A stretch of DNA of 50,274 nucleotides, from assembly GCA_937146765.1 (NCBI GenBank), contig CAKZRP010000081.1, positions 1 to 50,274 on the forward strand. Direction: 5' to 3'. The notes beneath the pieces are model-generated. The model was not told where the DNA came from and did no database searches. It saw nothing but the letters and a program-made list of their open reading frames with translations. The translations under genes and the position numbers were made by a program. Positions 34,178-42,219 of this stretch are shown one piece after another. Source of the DNA: an uncultured Paracoccaceae bacterium (lineage in GTDB: Bacteria > Pseudomonadota > Alphaproteobacteria > Rhodobacterales > Rhodobacteraceae). Every line of letters starts with the position of its first letter. Within the stretch, counting starts at the first letter, position 1.

Positions 34178-34777
34178 TCAGCCTCCGGCGCGATTGACCA
34201 GCCAGCCAGCCAGGCGAATTGCCCTGTCCTGAAGTTTCAGCAGGGCCGATCGCAAAAGCACCTTGTTGGAGTCGATCACCGCGGCGATCTTTTGAAAATG
34301 CGGTTTCTGATGCGGAGCAGGTGAGCGCAGGAGCAGGGTTTGCGCCTCTTCCATGGCGCGGATGGTTTCCTGTTTCATCGCTGGCAAGGCCGCTTCCGTC
34401 ACCGGGGTGAAGCGTTGCAGGCCTTTGCGCAGCTTCTTCTGGGAGGGATCGGTATTGGCCTTCACCAGGGTCGAGATCCGCTGTTCGACCAGTCTCAGGG
34501 CCTCATAGGCGGGTTGGTAATCGATGCTGCCCTTAAGCTGGACCGCTGCGCTTCGGTAGCTGATCCGATAACAGTCGTAGCGATAGGCCGGGAAGAGCTG
34601 CAGGCATTCACCGAAATCCTGACGGAGGTCGCGCACGACCATGTCGGTCAGTCGGGTGTTGACCCTGATATTGCTGCCGCCGCTGGAGGATCCCTCGCCG
34701 TAGTTCGCCTGCGCCGAGGGAGAGGCAAAGGCCGCAAGCGCTGCGGCCAATGTCACAACTTGGATGGTTCTGCGCAT
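34178..34777 (-). CDS. Tandem paralogue 2 of an exported family of unknown function
   Basis: This encodes 199 residues from the ATG at 34777; the longer frame upstream is not supported because the signal peptide (RRTIQVVTLAAALAAFASPSAQA) begins here. The mature part holds the shared core: C-x10-C ending YRYDCYR, DYQPAYEALRLVEQRI, VKANTDPSQKKL, and the most conserved block AMEEAQTLLLRSPAPHQKPH followed by FQKIAAVIDSNKVLLRSALL. It starts 88 bp after paralogue 3 and ends 20 bp before paralogue 1. All-helical, probably periplasmic. The low divergence from paralogue 3 in the last block points to duplication in place. Confidence 0.75.
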   Translation of the reverse strand: MRRTIQVVTLAAALAAFASPSAQANYGEGSSSGGSNIRVNTRLTDMVVRDLRQDFGECLQLFPAYRYDCYRISYRSAAVQLKGSIDYQPAYEALRLVEQRISTLVKANTDPSQKKLRKGLQRFTPVTEAALPAMKQETIRAMEEAQTLLLRSPAPHQKPHFQKIAAVIDSNKVLLRSALLKLQDRAIRLAGWLVNRAGG

Positions 34778-34865
34778 GTCTCTGTCCCTTCTTGATCCAG
34801 GCCGGATGCCATTGAGACAGCCTAACACGAGATCGGCGCATTTCCCTAGGGCAAGGGTATCGGCG

Positions 34866-35486
34866 TCACCCCATGTGCAGGGCAGCCATTGGAGTGAAGC
34901 CAAGCGCGAGGCGGAGCACCGGGCCGGGGAGATAGAGCAGGGCCGAGCGCAGCAGAAGCTTGTTGGAATCGATCACCGCCGCGATGCGTTGAAAATGCGG
35001 ATTTCCTGCCTGTCCCGGCGAGCGCAACAGCAGTGTCGCGGCCTCTTCCATGGCGGCAAGGGTGGCCTGCTTGATCACCGGCACCGCCTCGGGCTTGACG
35101 GCGCGGTGCTGCACGAAGGGGTTCTCGCGCAGCTTGGGTTGACCCGGATCAAGGTTGGCTTCCACCGCGGCTTCGATACGCTTCTCGACCAAAGTGAGGG
35201 CCTCGACCACCGGGGCATAGTCGCGGCTGCCGAGAAGGGATCGCGCGCCGGTGCGGTAGCTGCGCCGGTAGCAATCGTAGCGGTAGATTTTCGGGACAGC
35301 CTGACACCGGCGGAAATCCTGCCGCAACTGGTCGATGACCGTATCGGTCGTGGCATCGTTCAGAAGGACGTTCCATCCGGGACGTCCGCTGAAGCCGTTG
35401 TTGGCCTCGGCGGCCGGCGCGCCGAGCAACAGGGTGAGGCAGAGGAGCACCGGGGTCATCACTTGGGCAATCACAAGGCGGGTCAT
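34866..35486 (-). CDS. Tandem paralogue 3 of an exported family of unknown function
   Basis: This encodes 206 residues from the ATG at 35486, with AAGGA eight bases upstream. The signal peptide ends near AEA-NNG (about residue 29). The core repeats the family pattern: C-x10-C with YRYDCYRRSYR, DYAPVVEALTLVEKRI, VEANLDPGQPKLR, and AMEEAATLLLRSP, then PHFQRIAAVIDSNKLLLRSALL. A hydrophobic C-terminal stretch (YLPGPVLRLALGF) may pack on the membrane. First of the three paralogues in transcription order, directly after the lipoprotein. No known domain. Confidence 0.75.
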   Translation of the reverse strand: MTRLVIAQVMTPVLLCLTLLLGAPAAEANNGFSGRPGWNVLLNDATTDTVIDQLRQDFRRCQAVPKIYRYDCYRRSYRTGARSLLGSRDYAPVVEALTLVEKRIEAAVEANLDPGQPKLRENPFVQHRAVKPEAVPVIKQATLAAMEEAATLLLRSPGQAGNPHFQRIAAVIDSNKLLLRSALLYLPGPVLRLALGFTPMAALHMG

Positions 35487-35543
35487 AGGAAAATCCTTTG
35501 CGGGTCTCAACTCGGGCGGTGCGGGCATCTCTTAGGCCAGGGG

Positions 35544-35933
35544 TTACTCCGGGTGCAGGATGCGACACTGCGCGGCGGCCTCCTCTGCGCGACGGGCAGC
35601 GGCGGGCAGGGCATCCTTCAGCCCGGTGAGCTTGCGGCGCTCTTCCGAGATGTCGATGGCGACCGGAGTTTCGACGGTTCGGTAATAGGTTTCCGGGCAG
35701 GGGTAATAGCCTACCACCTTGCCATCGCTCACCCGCTGGCAGGTGTGAAAAATGGTTTCCGGCACTGTCTGGCGGTGAATTGCGTAGCCACGGGCGATGT
35801 TGCCTTCGGCCTCCTTGATCTCGGCCAGAAGGCGGCTTTGCTCCGAGGCTCCGGTCCGAATGCAGCGCTCCTGCGGAGTGGCACAGGCCGACAGCAACAC
35901 GAGGGCCGGAAGGGCGAGGGACAGGCGCGACAT
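35544..35933 (-). CDS. Small lipoprotein heading the three-paralogue operon
   Basis: This encodes 129 residues from the ATG at 35933 (AAGGA seven bases upstream). A lipoprotein signal with lipobox LLSAC puts the lipidated Cys at position 17. The mature chain contains a predicted coiled-coil stretch (SEQSRLLAEIKEAEGNIARG), three further cysteines, and a second charged helix near the end (SEERRKLTGLKDAL). It is transcribed first, 57 bp ahead of paralogue 3. It may anchor the exported paralogues to a membrane, which is inference from order and localisation only. Confidence 0.72.
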   Translation of the reverse strand: MSRLSLALPALVLLSACATPQERCIRTGASEQSRLLAEIKEAEGNIARGYAIHRQTVPETIFHTCQRVSDGKVVGYYPCPETYYRTVETPVAIDISEERRKLTGLKDALPAAARRAEEAAAQCRILHPE

Positions 35934-36175
35934 GAAAACGTCCTTTGTCTGTGAGGCATTTGTCAAATTGGGGTGACTCTATAACAGCGCAAGTGGCGTT
36001 GCTATTCGATATCAGGCGGAAATTGCGCAGTCTCAAGGCTTGGCCGAGGCGAAGAAGGCGATCCGGTGCTGCGGATATTGCCAAGCGAGAGGCGCGCTTC
36101 TACCCTCGCCGCAGGCCCGGCGGCCGCGGCGCTGCCGGAGCAGACCAATTCCCAAAGATCGAAGGACGACGCGCC

Positions 36176-37591
36176 ATGAACCAGCACCCCTTGTGGACCC
36201 ATGTGGAGGAGGCGCAGGAGCGTTTCAAAGCCCTGAGTGACCGGGTCTGGGCGACGCCGGAGACGTGTTATGGCGAAACCGCCTCGGTTGCCGCCCATAT
36301 CGAGGAGCTGCGGCATCAGGGGTTCCGGGTGACCGAGTCCCTGGCCGGGATCCCCACCGCGGTGATGGGGGAGGCCGGCGCCGGTGGGCCGGTCATTGCC
36401 ATCCTGGGCGAGTTCGACGCGCTGGCTGGCCTGAGCCAGAAGGCTGATGTGGCAGTGCAGGAGCCGCTGGAAGCAGGCGCCAATGGCCATGGCTGCGGCC
36501 ACAACCTGCTTGGGTCAGCGGCCATGCTGGCGGCCACCGCCGTCAAGGCCTGGCTTGAGGAAACCGGCACCCCGGGGCGGGTGCGTTATTACGGCTGTCC
36601 GGCGGAAGAGGGCGGCGCCGCCAAGGCCTTTATGGTGCGAGACGGCGCTTTTGACGATGTGGACATCGCCGTGACCTGGCATCCGGGCAGTATCCCGGGG
36701 TTGATGAAAGGCTCCTCGCTCGCCAATGCGCGGGTGGATTTTTCCTTCGCGGGCAAAGCCTCCCATGCGGCTGCGGCGCCGCATCTGGGGCGCAGTGCGC
36801 TGGACGCGGTGGAACTGATGAGCGTCGGCATCAACTACATGCGCGAGCATATGCCCGACGAGGCGCGGATCCATTACGCGATCATCGACGGCGGCGGCAT
36901 CTCTCCCAATGTGGTGCAGGCCCATGCCAAGGTGCGCTACGTGGTGCGCGCCGCCACCGCGCCGGAAATGCTGACCCTGCTCGAACGGGTGCGCAAGGTG
37001 GCGGCCGGGGCGGCGCTGATGAGCGAAACCGAGGTCAGCGACAAGGTGCTCGCGGCGGTGTCCAACCTGATCTACAACGCCCCCCTGGGCGAGGTGATGC
37101 AGCGTAATCTCGACCAACTTGGCGCGCCGGCCTTCAGCGAGATGGAGCGGGCCTATGCCGCCCGTTTCCAGGCGACGCTGAGCGAGGATGACATCCGCGC
37201 CGCCTATCGCTCGATGGGCCTCGAGGAGGAGGAGCGCAAGCCGCTGGCGGATTTCGTGGTGCCCGGCACGGCGCCAACCGTGCAGATGGGCGGCTCCACC
37301 GATGTGGCGGATGTGAGCTGGGTGGTGCCGACGGTGCAGATGTGGGGAGCCAACCATGCCATCGGCACCCAGTTGCACAGCTGGCAGGCGGTGGCGCAGG
37401 GCAAGAGCCCGGCAGCGCTGAAGGGCATGGTGCATGCCGCGGCGGTGATGGCGGCGACGGCCGCCGATGCGATGGTCGATGGGGATTTGCGCGCCCGTGC
37501 CAAGGCGGATCTGGCGCGGCGCGTCGGTCCCAAGGGTTATGTCAGCCCGCTGCCGCCGAACGCGGTACCGCCGATTGCGGAAATGGCCTGA
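36176..37591 (+). CDS. M20-family amidohydrolase (AbgB-like)
   Basis: This encodes 471 residues from the ATG at 36176, where the conserved region MNQHPLWTHVEEAQ begins. Metal-binding motif HGCGHN (105-110) and the EE pair (144-145) mark the M20 metallopeptidase fold; the lid domain lies between (SFAGKASHAAAAPH). Overall it resembles the aminobenzoyl-glutamate utilisation protein B group, which cleaves N-acyl amino acids; substrate is not predictable. Cytoplasmic. It is divergent from the lipoprotein operon and convergent with uvrB, with only 18 bp between stops. Confidence 0.88.
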   Translation: MNQHPLWTHVEEAQERFKALSDRVWATPETCYGETASVAAHIEELRHQGFRVTESLAGIPTAVMGEAGAGGPVIAILGEFDALAGLSQKADVAVQEPLEAGANGHGCGHNLLGSAAMLAATAVKAWLEETGTPGRVRYYGCPAEEGGAAKAFMVRDGAFDDVDIAVTWHPGSIPGLMKGSSLANARVDFSFAGKASHAAAAPHLGRSALDAVELMSVGINYMREHMPDEARIHYAIIDGGGISPNVVQAHAKVRYVVRAATAPEMLTLLERVRKVAAGAALMSETEVSDKVLAAVSNLIYNAPLGEVMQRNLDQLGAPAFSEMERAYAARFQATLSEDDIRAAYRSMGLEEEERKPLADFVVPGTAPTVQMGGSTDVADVSWVVPTVQMWGANHAIGTQLHSWQAVAQGKSPAALKGMVHAAAVMAATAADAMVDGDLRARAKADLARRVGPKGYVSPLPPNAVPPIAEMA

Positions 37592-37609
37592 GGGCCGATG
37601 GGCGGGGGC

Positions 37610-39802
37610 TCATCGTCCCCGCCGTTTCACATTGCCGCCGCGCTGACCGGCGCGGCCTGCGGTAGAGCGGCCGCGCGATTTGACCGCCTGATCCGCCGCC
37701 GCCTCCACCGCCGATTGCCGCGCCAAGGGGTCGTCCGAGATCGCCAGATCCACCGCCTCCAGCCGCTTGACCTCGTCGCGCAACCGGGCGGCCTCCTCGA
37801 ATTCGAGGTTTTCGGCGGCCTTGCGCATCTGGTCGCGCAGGCCCGCGAGATGGGCCTCGAAATTGGCACCATGCAGGGGTTTGTCGATGGTGGCGGTGAC
37901 CCGGCTCATATCGGTGTCGCCCTGATAGAGCCCGGCCAGGACATCCTCGACGTTCTTCTTCACCGTCGCGGGAGTGATGCCATGCTCGAGATTATAGGCC
38001 ATCTGCTTCTCGCGGCGGCGGTTGGTCTCGTCGATCGCCCGCTCCATCGAGCCGGTGATGCGGTCGGCATACATGATGACGCGGCCTTCGGCATTCCGCG
38101 CGGCGCGGCCGATAGTCTGGATCAGCGATGTTTCCGAGCGCAGGAAGCCTTCTTTATCCGCATCGAGAATGGCGACCAGCCCGCATTCGGGAATGTCGAG
38201 GCCCTCGCGCAAAAGGTTGATCCCCACCAGCACGTCAAAGGCACCAAGCCGCAGGTCGCGCAGGATCTCGATCCGCTCCAGCGTGTCGATGTCGCTGTGC
38301 ATGTAGCGCACCTTGATGCCCTGTTCGTGCAGGTATTCGGTCAGATCTTCGGCCATGCGCTTGGTCAACACCGTTGCCAGGGTGCGGAACCCTTTGGCAG
38401 AGACCTTGCGGATCTCGTCCAACAGGTCGTCCACCTGCATATTGACGGGGCGGATTTCCACCTGCGGGTCCAAAAGACCGGTGGGACGGATCACCTGTTC
38501 CGAGAACACCCCGCCGGATTGCTCCATCTCCCAGGCCGCCGGCGTGGCGGAGACAAAGACCGACTGCGGGCGCATCGCGTCCCATTCCTCGAACTTCAAG
38601 GGGCGGTTGTCCATACAGGAGGGCAGGCGGAAGCCATGTTCGGCCAAGGTGAATTTGCGCCGATAGTCGCCCTTGTACATGCCGCCGATCTGCGGCACCG
38701 AGACATGGCTTTCATCGGCAAAGACGATGGCATTGTCGGGAATGAACTCGAACAGGGTCGGGGGGGGCTCGCCCGGTGCGCGGCCCGTCAGATAACGCGA
38801 GTAATTCTCGATGCCGTTGCAATGGCCGGTGGCCTCCAGCATCTCGATGTCGAAATTGGTACGCTGCTCAAGTCGCTGCGCTTCCAGCAGCTTGCCTTCT
38901 CCCACAAGCTGGTCGAGCCGCAACCGCAGCTCCTGCTTGATCGAGATCACCGCCTGATTGAGCGTCGGCTTCGGCGTCACATAGTGCGAGTTTGCATAGA
39001 CGCGGATCTGGTCGAAGCTGCCGGTGCGCTCGCCGGTGAGAGGGTCGAACTCGGTGATCGCTTCCAGCTCCTCGCCGAAGAACGAGAGCTTCCAGGCGCG
39101 GTCTTCGAGGTGGGCGGGGAAGATTTCCAGCGTATCACCGCGCACCCGGAACGAGCCGCGCTGAAAGGCGTGATCGTTGCGCTTGTACTGCTGGGCCACC
39201 AGATCGGCCATGATCTGGCGCTGGTCGTAATCCTTGCCGACGTGCAGATCCTGCGTCATCGCCGAATAGGTCTCCACCGAGCCGATGCCGTAGATGCAGG
39301 AGACCGAAGCGATGATGATCACATCGTCGCGCTCCAAGAGCGCCCGGGTGGCCGAGTGGCGCATCCGGTCGATCTGCTCGTTGATCTGGCTTTCCTTCTC
39401 GATATAGGTGTCCGAGCGCGGCACATAGGCCTCGGGCTGGTAGTAGTCGTAGAAGGAGACGAAGTATTCCACCGCGTTCTCCGGGAAAAACCCCTTGAAC
39501 TCGCCGTAAAGCTGCGCCGCCAGCGTCTTGTTGGGGGCGAGGATGATCGCCGGGCGCTGGGTCTCCTCGATGATCTTGGCCATGGTGAAGGTCTTGCCGG
39601 TGCCGGTGGCACCGAGCAGCACCTGATCGCGCTCCCCGTTCCGCACGCCGGCACTCAGCTCCGCGATTGCGGTGGGCTGGTCTCCGGCCGGAGAAAACGC
39701 GGTGTGCATGGTGAACGCCTTGCCGCCTTCGAGCTTCTCGCGCCGTTCGGGGGCGCGGTTGGCCATCATCGGCAGGCTCTTGTCGGAATGGGCATAGGGC
39801 AT
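37610..39802 (-). CDS. uvrB: Excinuclease ABC subunit B
   Basis: This is the 730-residue damage-verification helicase of nucleotide excision repair. Walker A GATGTGKT (64-71), the beta-hairpin region with YDYYQPEAYVPRSDTYIEKE, the helicase motif DESH, and motif VI region QTIGRAARN are visible. The C-terminal UVR domain (RKAAENLEFEEAARLRDEV) contacts UvrC. The tail after it is short and basic. The N-terminal 35 residues before the conserved HTAFSPAGDQPTAI are typical of alphaproteobacterial forms. No SOS-box was recognised upstream by eye. Appears monocistronic. Confidence 0.97.
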   Translation of the reverse strand: MPYAHSDKSLPMMANRAPERREKLEGGKAFTMHTAFSPAGDQPTAIAELSAGVRNGERDQVLLGATGTGKTFTMAKIIEETQRPAIILAPNKTLAAQLYGEFKGFFPENAVEYFVSFYDYYQPEAYVPRSDTYIEKESQINEQIDRMRHSATRALLERDDVIIIASVSCIYGIGSVETYSAMTQDLHVGKDYDQRQIMADLVAQQYKRNDHAFQRGSFRVRGDTLEIFPAHLEDRAWKLSFFGEELEAITEFDPLTGERTGSFDQIRVYANSHYVTPKPTLNQAVISIKQELRLRLDQLVGEGKLLEAQRLEQRTNFDIEMLEATGHCNGIENYSRYLTGRAPGEPPPTLFEFIPDNAIVFADESHVSVPQIGGMYKGDYRRKFTLAEHGFRLPSCMDNRPLKFEEWDAMRPQSVFVSATPAAWEMEQSGGVFSEQVIRPTGLLDPQVEIRPVNMQVDDLLDEIRKVSAKGFRTLATVLTKRMAEDLTEYLHEQGIKVRYMHSDIDTLERIEILRDLRLGAFDVLVGINLLREGLDIPECGLVAILDADKEGFLRSETSLIQTIGRAARNAEGRVIMYADRITGSMERAIDETNRRREKQMAYNLEHGITPATVKKNVEDVLAGLYQGDTDMSRVTATIDKPLHGANFEAHLAGLRDQMRKAAENLEFEEAARLRDEVKRLEAVDLAISDDPLARQSAVEAAADQAVKSRGRSTAGRAGQRGGNVKRRGR

Positions 39803-40029
39803 CGGGCGACTCCGTGTCGGCTCTGGTCGGAGAGAAGGGCAGGCGATCAGACTTTGGTCCGTTTTTGTTCCAGTTCAAGGGGGGAGTCAAATCTCCTTAC
39901 GCCTACATCAGGGGGCGGCACGGGGTGGCGCGGCTGCAACCCTCGATAAACCCTTGCGCAAAAGCGATCTTGCCCGGGCCGGGCAATAGTCGCATATAGG
40001 GCCAAAGGAATCTTCTCGAGGAGACAGCC

Positions 40030-40341
40030 ATGCGAGCGCGGATCTACCGACCTGCCCGAAATGCCATGACCTCTGGCATGGCCAAGACGCGGAAATGGGT
40101 GCTGGAATATGCCCCTGCGAGCGCGCGCGAAGTTGATCCTCTGATGGGCTGGACCTCCTCCTCCGATACCCAGAGCCAGGTCAAGCTGCGGTTCGACAGC
40201 AAGGAAGAGGCGCTGGCCTATGCCAAGGACCACGGTATCGAGGCCGATGTGCAGGAACCGAAGACCCGCAAGCCCAACCTGCGCGCTGGCGGCTACGGCG
40301 AGAATTTCGCCACCAACCGCCGCGGCCCCTGGACCCACTGA
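40030..40341 (+). CDS. NADH dehydrogenase accessory subunit, NDUFS4-type
   Basis: This 103-residue protein of the ETC complex I conserved-region family is the bacterial counterpart of mitochondrial NDUFS4 (AQDQ/18 kDa). The core MGWTSSSDTQSQVKLRFDSK, then EEALAYAKDHGIE and a basic C-terminus ending NRRGPWTH are diagnostic. It docks on the N-module of complex I in alphaproteobacteria, which makes it a marker of mitochondrial kinship. GAGGAG lies nine bases upstream of the ATG. It is the last clear core gene before the accessory region. Confidence 0.9.
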   Translation: MRARIYRPARNAMTSGMAKTRKWVLEYAPASAREVDPLMGWTSSSDTQSQVKLRFDSKEEALAYAKDHGIEADVQEPKTRKPNLRAGGYGENFATNRRGPWTH

Positions 40342-40381
40342 GTGTGTAAATCGGGGCAAAGTTGTCTCGAAATCGGGGCAA
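40342..40381. repeat. Paired direct repeats resembling an insertion-sequence end
   Basis: AAATCGGGGCAA occurs at 40348-40359 and again at 40370-40381, exactly 22 bp apart (two helical turns), just after a TGTGTA-type terminus. Spaced repeats like this are seen at the ends of IS21-family elements, where the transposase binds. No istA or istB reading frame is present, so at most this is a remnant. It marks the junction between the NDUFS4 gene and the accessory genes. Confidence 0.4.
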
Positions 40382-40414
40382 GGATCCCGCGAAGACTTGA
40401 CGTGATCAAGATGT

Positions 40415-40437
40415 AGGGCGCCCACTGGGCGCTCTTT
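40415..40437 (+). terminator. Possible terminator upstream of the DUF6880 gene
   Basis: AGGGCGCCC (40415-40423) pairs with GGGCGCTCT (40427-40435) through nine pairs including one G-T, closing on ACT, with a short T run. It could end transcription coming from the NDUFS4 gene. Confidence 0.5.
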
Positions 40438-40461
40438 CCATATGTAGACTTGAGGGCAGAC

Positions 40462-41886
40462 ATGGCCGGGAAAGCGCTCAACAAGACCAACCTTGTCGCG
40501 CTTGGCGCGGAAGCCCTCGCTGATTTGCTATTGGAGAGCGTCAAGGGCGATGCAGCCCGCCAACGTCGGGTCCGCATGGCGCTCGCCGCGGGCGAAGGGC
40601 CGGACACGGTCGCCGCAGATGTGCGCAAACGCTTTGCCTCCATCCGCCGGGCGCGCAGCTACATCTCGCGCAAGACCCAAAAGACACTGGCCAAAGAGCT
40701 CGCAGGCCACACAGAGTTGATCGAAACCCGCATCGCCCCTCATGCGCCGGATTTGGCCTTTGATCTCCTTTGGGCGCAATTGCATCTCGCCGCGGGCATT
40801 CACGATCGCACCGATGACAGTTGGGGCACCATCGGCGAGGTCATGCAGGAGGTGATGGAGGCGATCTCACGCCTCTCCCCCGCCCTGACCCGTGACCCAG
40901 AGGCCTTGGCGGAAGATGTTTTTGAGGCCATTTCCGAGGATGGCTACGGCGCCTTTGACACCGCCATACAGGCCTTGGCCGAAGCCTTGGGCGACGCTGG
41001 CCTTGCCCGCCTCAAATCCCTCGCCGAAGCCGCAAAAGACGCGCCTTTGTCGGACGCGGACTTCGTGCTCTACGAATTCATCACCGACCGACGCCAGCGA
41101 GAAGAGCGTGCCCGCACTGCGCGCAACCGGACGATCGAGATGGTCCTGCAAGACGTGGCCGACTTGCAAGGCGACGTGGATGCTTGGCTTTCGCGCTACA
41201 CGGCAGAACAACTCACCTATCACACCATCGCGCCAGAGGCCGCCGCACGTTTGCTCGAAGCGGGGCGCGCCGAAGAGGCTTTGCGCCTTGTGGAGGCGGC
41301 TTTGCCCAACACCGAGCTGTGGCACGACAAGGCAGACCTGGACGAGGCGCATTTCGCCTGCCTAGAGGCTTTAGGACGCACAGAAGACCTGCGGGCCGCA
41401 CTATGGCAGCGGTTTGAAATACGCCTTTGCCCGATCTCCTTACGGCGTCACCTGAAGATGTTGCCCGATTTTGATGATATCGAAGCCGAAGACCGCGCCC
41501 GCCAGCATGTCCTGACGTTCAAGCCGATTGAGGCCGCGCTGATCTATTCCCTGACCGCGCCGGATCTGGCCCTTGGGACGGAACTGGTCCATGCCCGCTT
41601 TCCGGAGATTGACGGCGAGGCCTACGACATCCTGACACCTCTTGCCGAGGCTCTTTTGCCGTCTCATCCCCTCGCCGCAGTGTTGCTGTTGCGATCCATG
41701 ATCGACTTTGCCCTCAGCAAGGGGCGCTCCGGCCGATACGGCCACGCCGCACGCCATCTGGCGACCTGCGCCGCCGCAGAGTCCGCCATCACAGACCACG
41801 CAGGACATCCGTCACATGACGCCTATGTCCAAGGCTTGCGCAGCACCCACAGGCGCAAAGCTACATTCTGGGAGCGGGTGGAATAA
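40462..41886 (+). CDS. DUF6880-family protein
   Basis: This encodes 474 residues from the ATG at 40462 (GAGG six bases upstream; a TTG in frame at 40450 is less likely). The N-terminus MAGKALNKTNLVALGAEALADLLLE followed by VRKRFASIRRARSYI matches the DUF6880 family, common in alphaproteobacteria and of unknown function. The rest is a long array of helix pairs, several TPR-like (EEALRLVEAALPNTELW, RTEDLRAALWQRFE). It has no signal or membrane span. Base composition is close to the genome norm (62% G+C in the 60 bases from 41041), unlike the next gene, so the pair may not have arrived together. Confidence 0.8.
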   Translation: MAGKALNKTNLVALGAEALADLLLESVKGDAARQRRVRMALAAGEGPDTVAADVRKRFASIRRARSYISRKTQKTLAKELAGHTELIETRIAPHAPDLAFDLLWAQLHLAAGIHDRTDDSWGTIGEVMQEVMEAISRLSPALTRDPEALAEDVFEAISEDGYGAFDTAIQALAEALGDAGLARLKSLAEAAKDAPLSDADFVLYEFITDRRQREERARTARNRTIEMVLQDVADLQGDVDAWLSRYTAEQLTYHTIAPEAAARLLEAGRAEEALRLVEAALPNTELWHDKADLDEAHFACLEALGRTEDLRAALWQRFEIRLCPISLRRHLKMLPDFDDIEAEDRARQHVLTFKPIEAALIYSLTAPDLALGTELVHARFPEIDGEAYDILTPLAEALLPSHPLAAVLLLRSMIDFALSKGRSGRYGHAARHLATCAAAESAITDHAGHPSHDAYVQGLRSTHRRKATFWERVE

Positions 41887-42219
41887 AGGAAACATCGGCC
41901 GAACGAACTCTGTCCCTCGATACGCCCGCAGCCGTCTTACCTTCTTTATCTTCGATATATGCTTACTGTTCAGCCGTTCGCCATTTATAAAGCATTGTCA
42001 GCACCCAGCCCAAAGCAGACACGATCTGCCGACCGCTTCGCGCCCACAGCACCCACAGGTCGGGCGGATAGCGGAAGTTCGCTGCTGTGCAGAGATACCT
42101 TGTGCGTATCGCAAATGTAGAAGTCGAATGCATGTCACTGAGGTGGCGCTCCAAACGGTCGGCTTGAAACCAGCTCGTCCCAGCGATACTCTCGTTCAAA
42201 ATCTTTTTTGAGGCCCACC
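41887..42219. other. AT-richer intergenic region before the TIR gene
   Basis: About 330 bp with no credible gene; the open frames here are short or run antisense into the TIR gene. Composition drops from the GC-rich norm towards that of the TIR gene. It probably holds the TIR promoter. The fragment near 42072 (AGCGGAAGTTCGCTGCTGTG) is similar in style to scraps in the non-coding stretches at 44.7 and 50.0 kb. Confidence 0.4.

Noticed and set aside
39850..39930. A tRNA-like stretch (GGAG...CTCC around a TTTGACT-like loop) near the uvrB start
   Set aside because: No complete cloverleaf, acceptor stem or CCA could be drawn; not called as a tRNA or attachment site.
37598..39949. A 783-codon forward frame opposite uvrB
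   Set aside because: Shadow of the UvrB coding sequence; no domain and no ribosome site.
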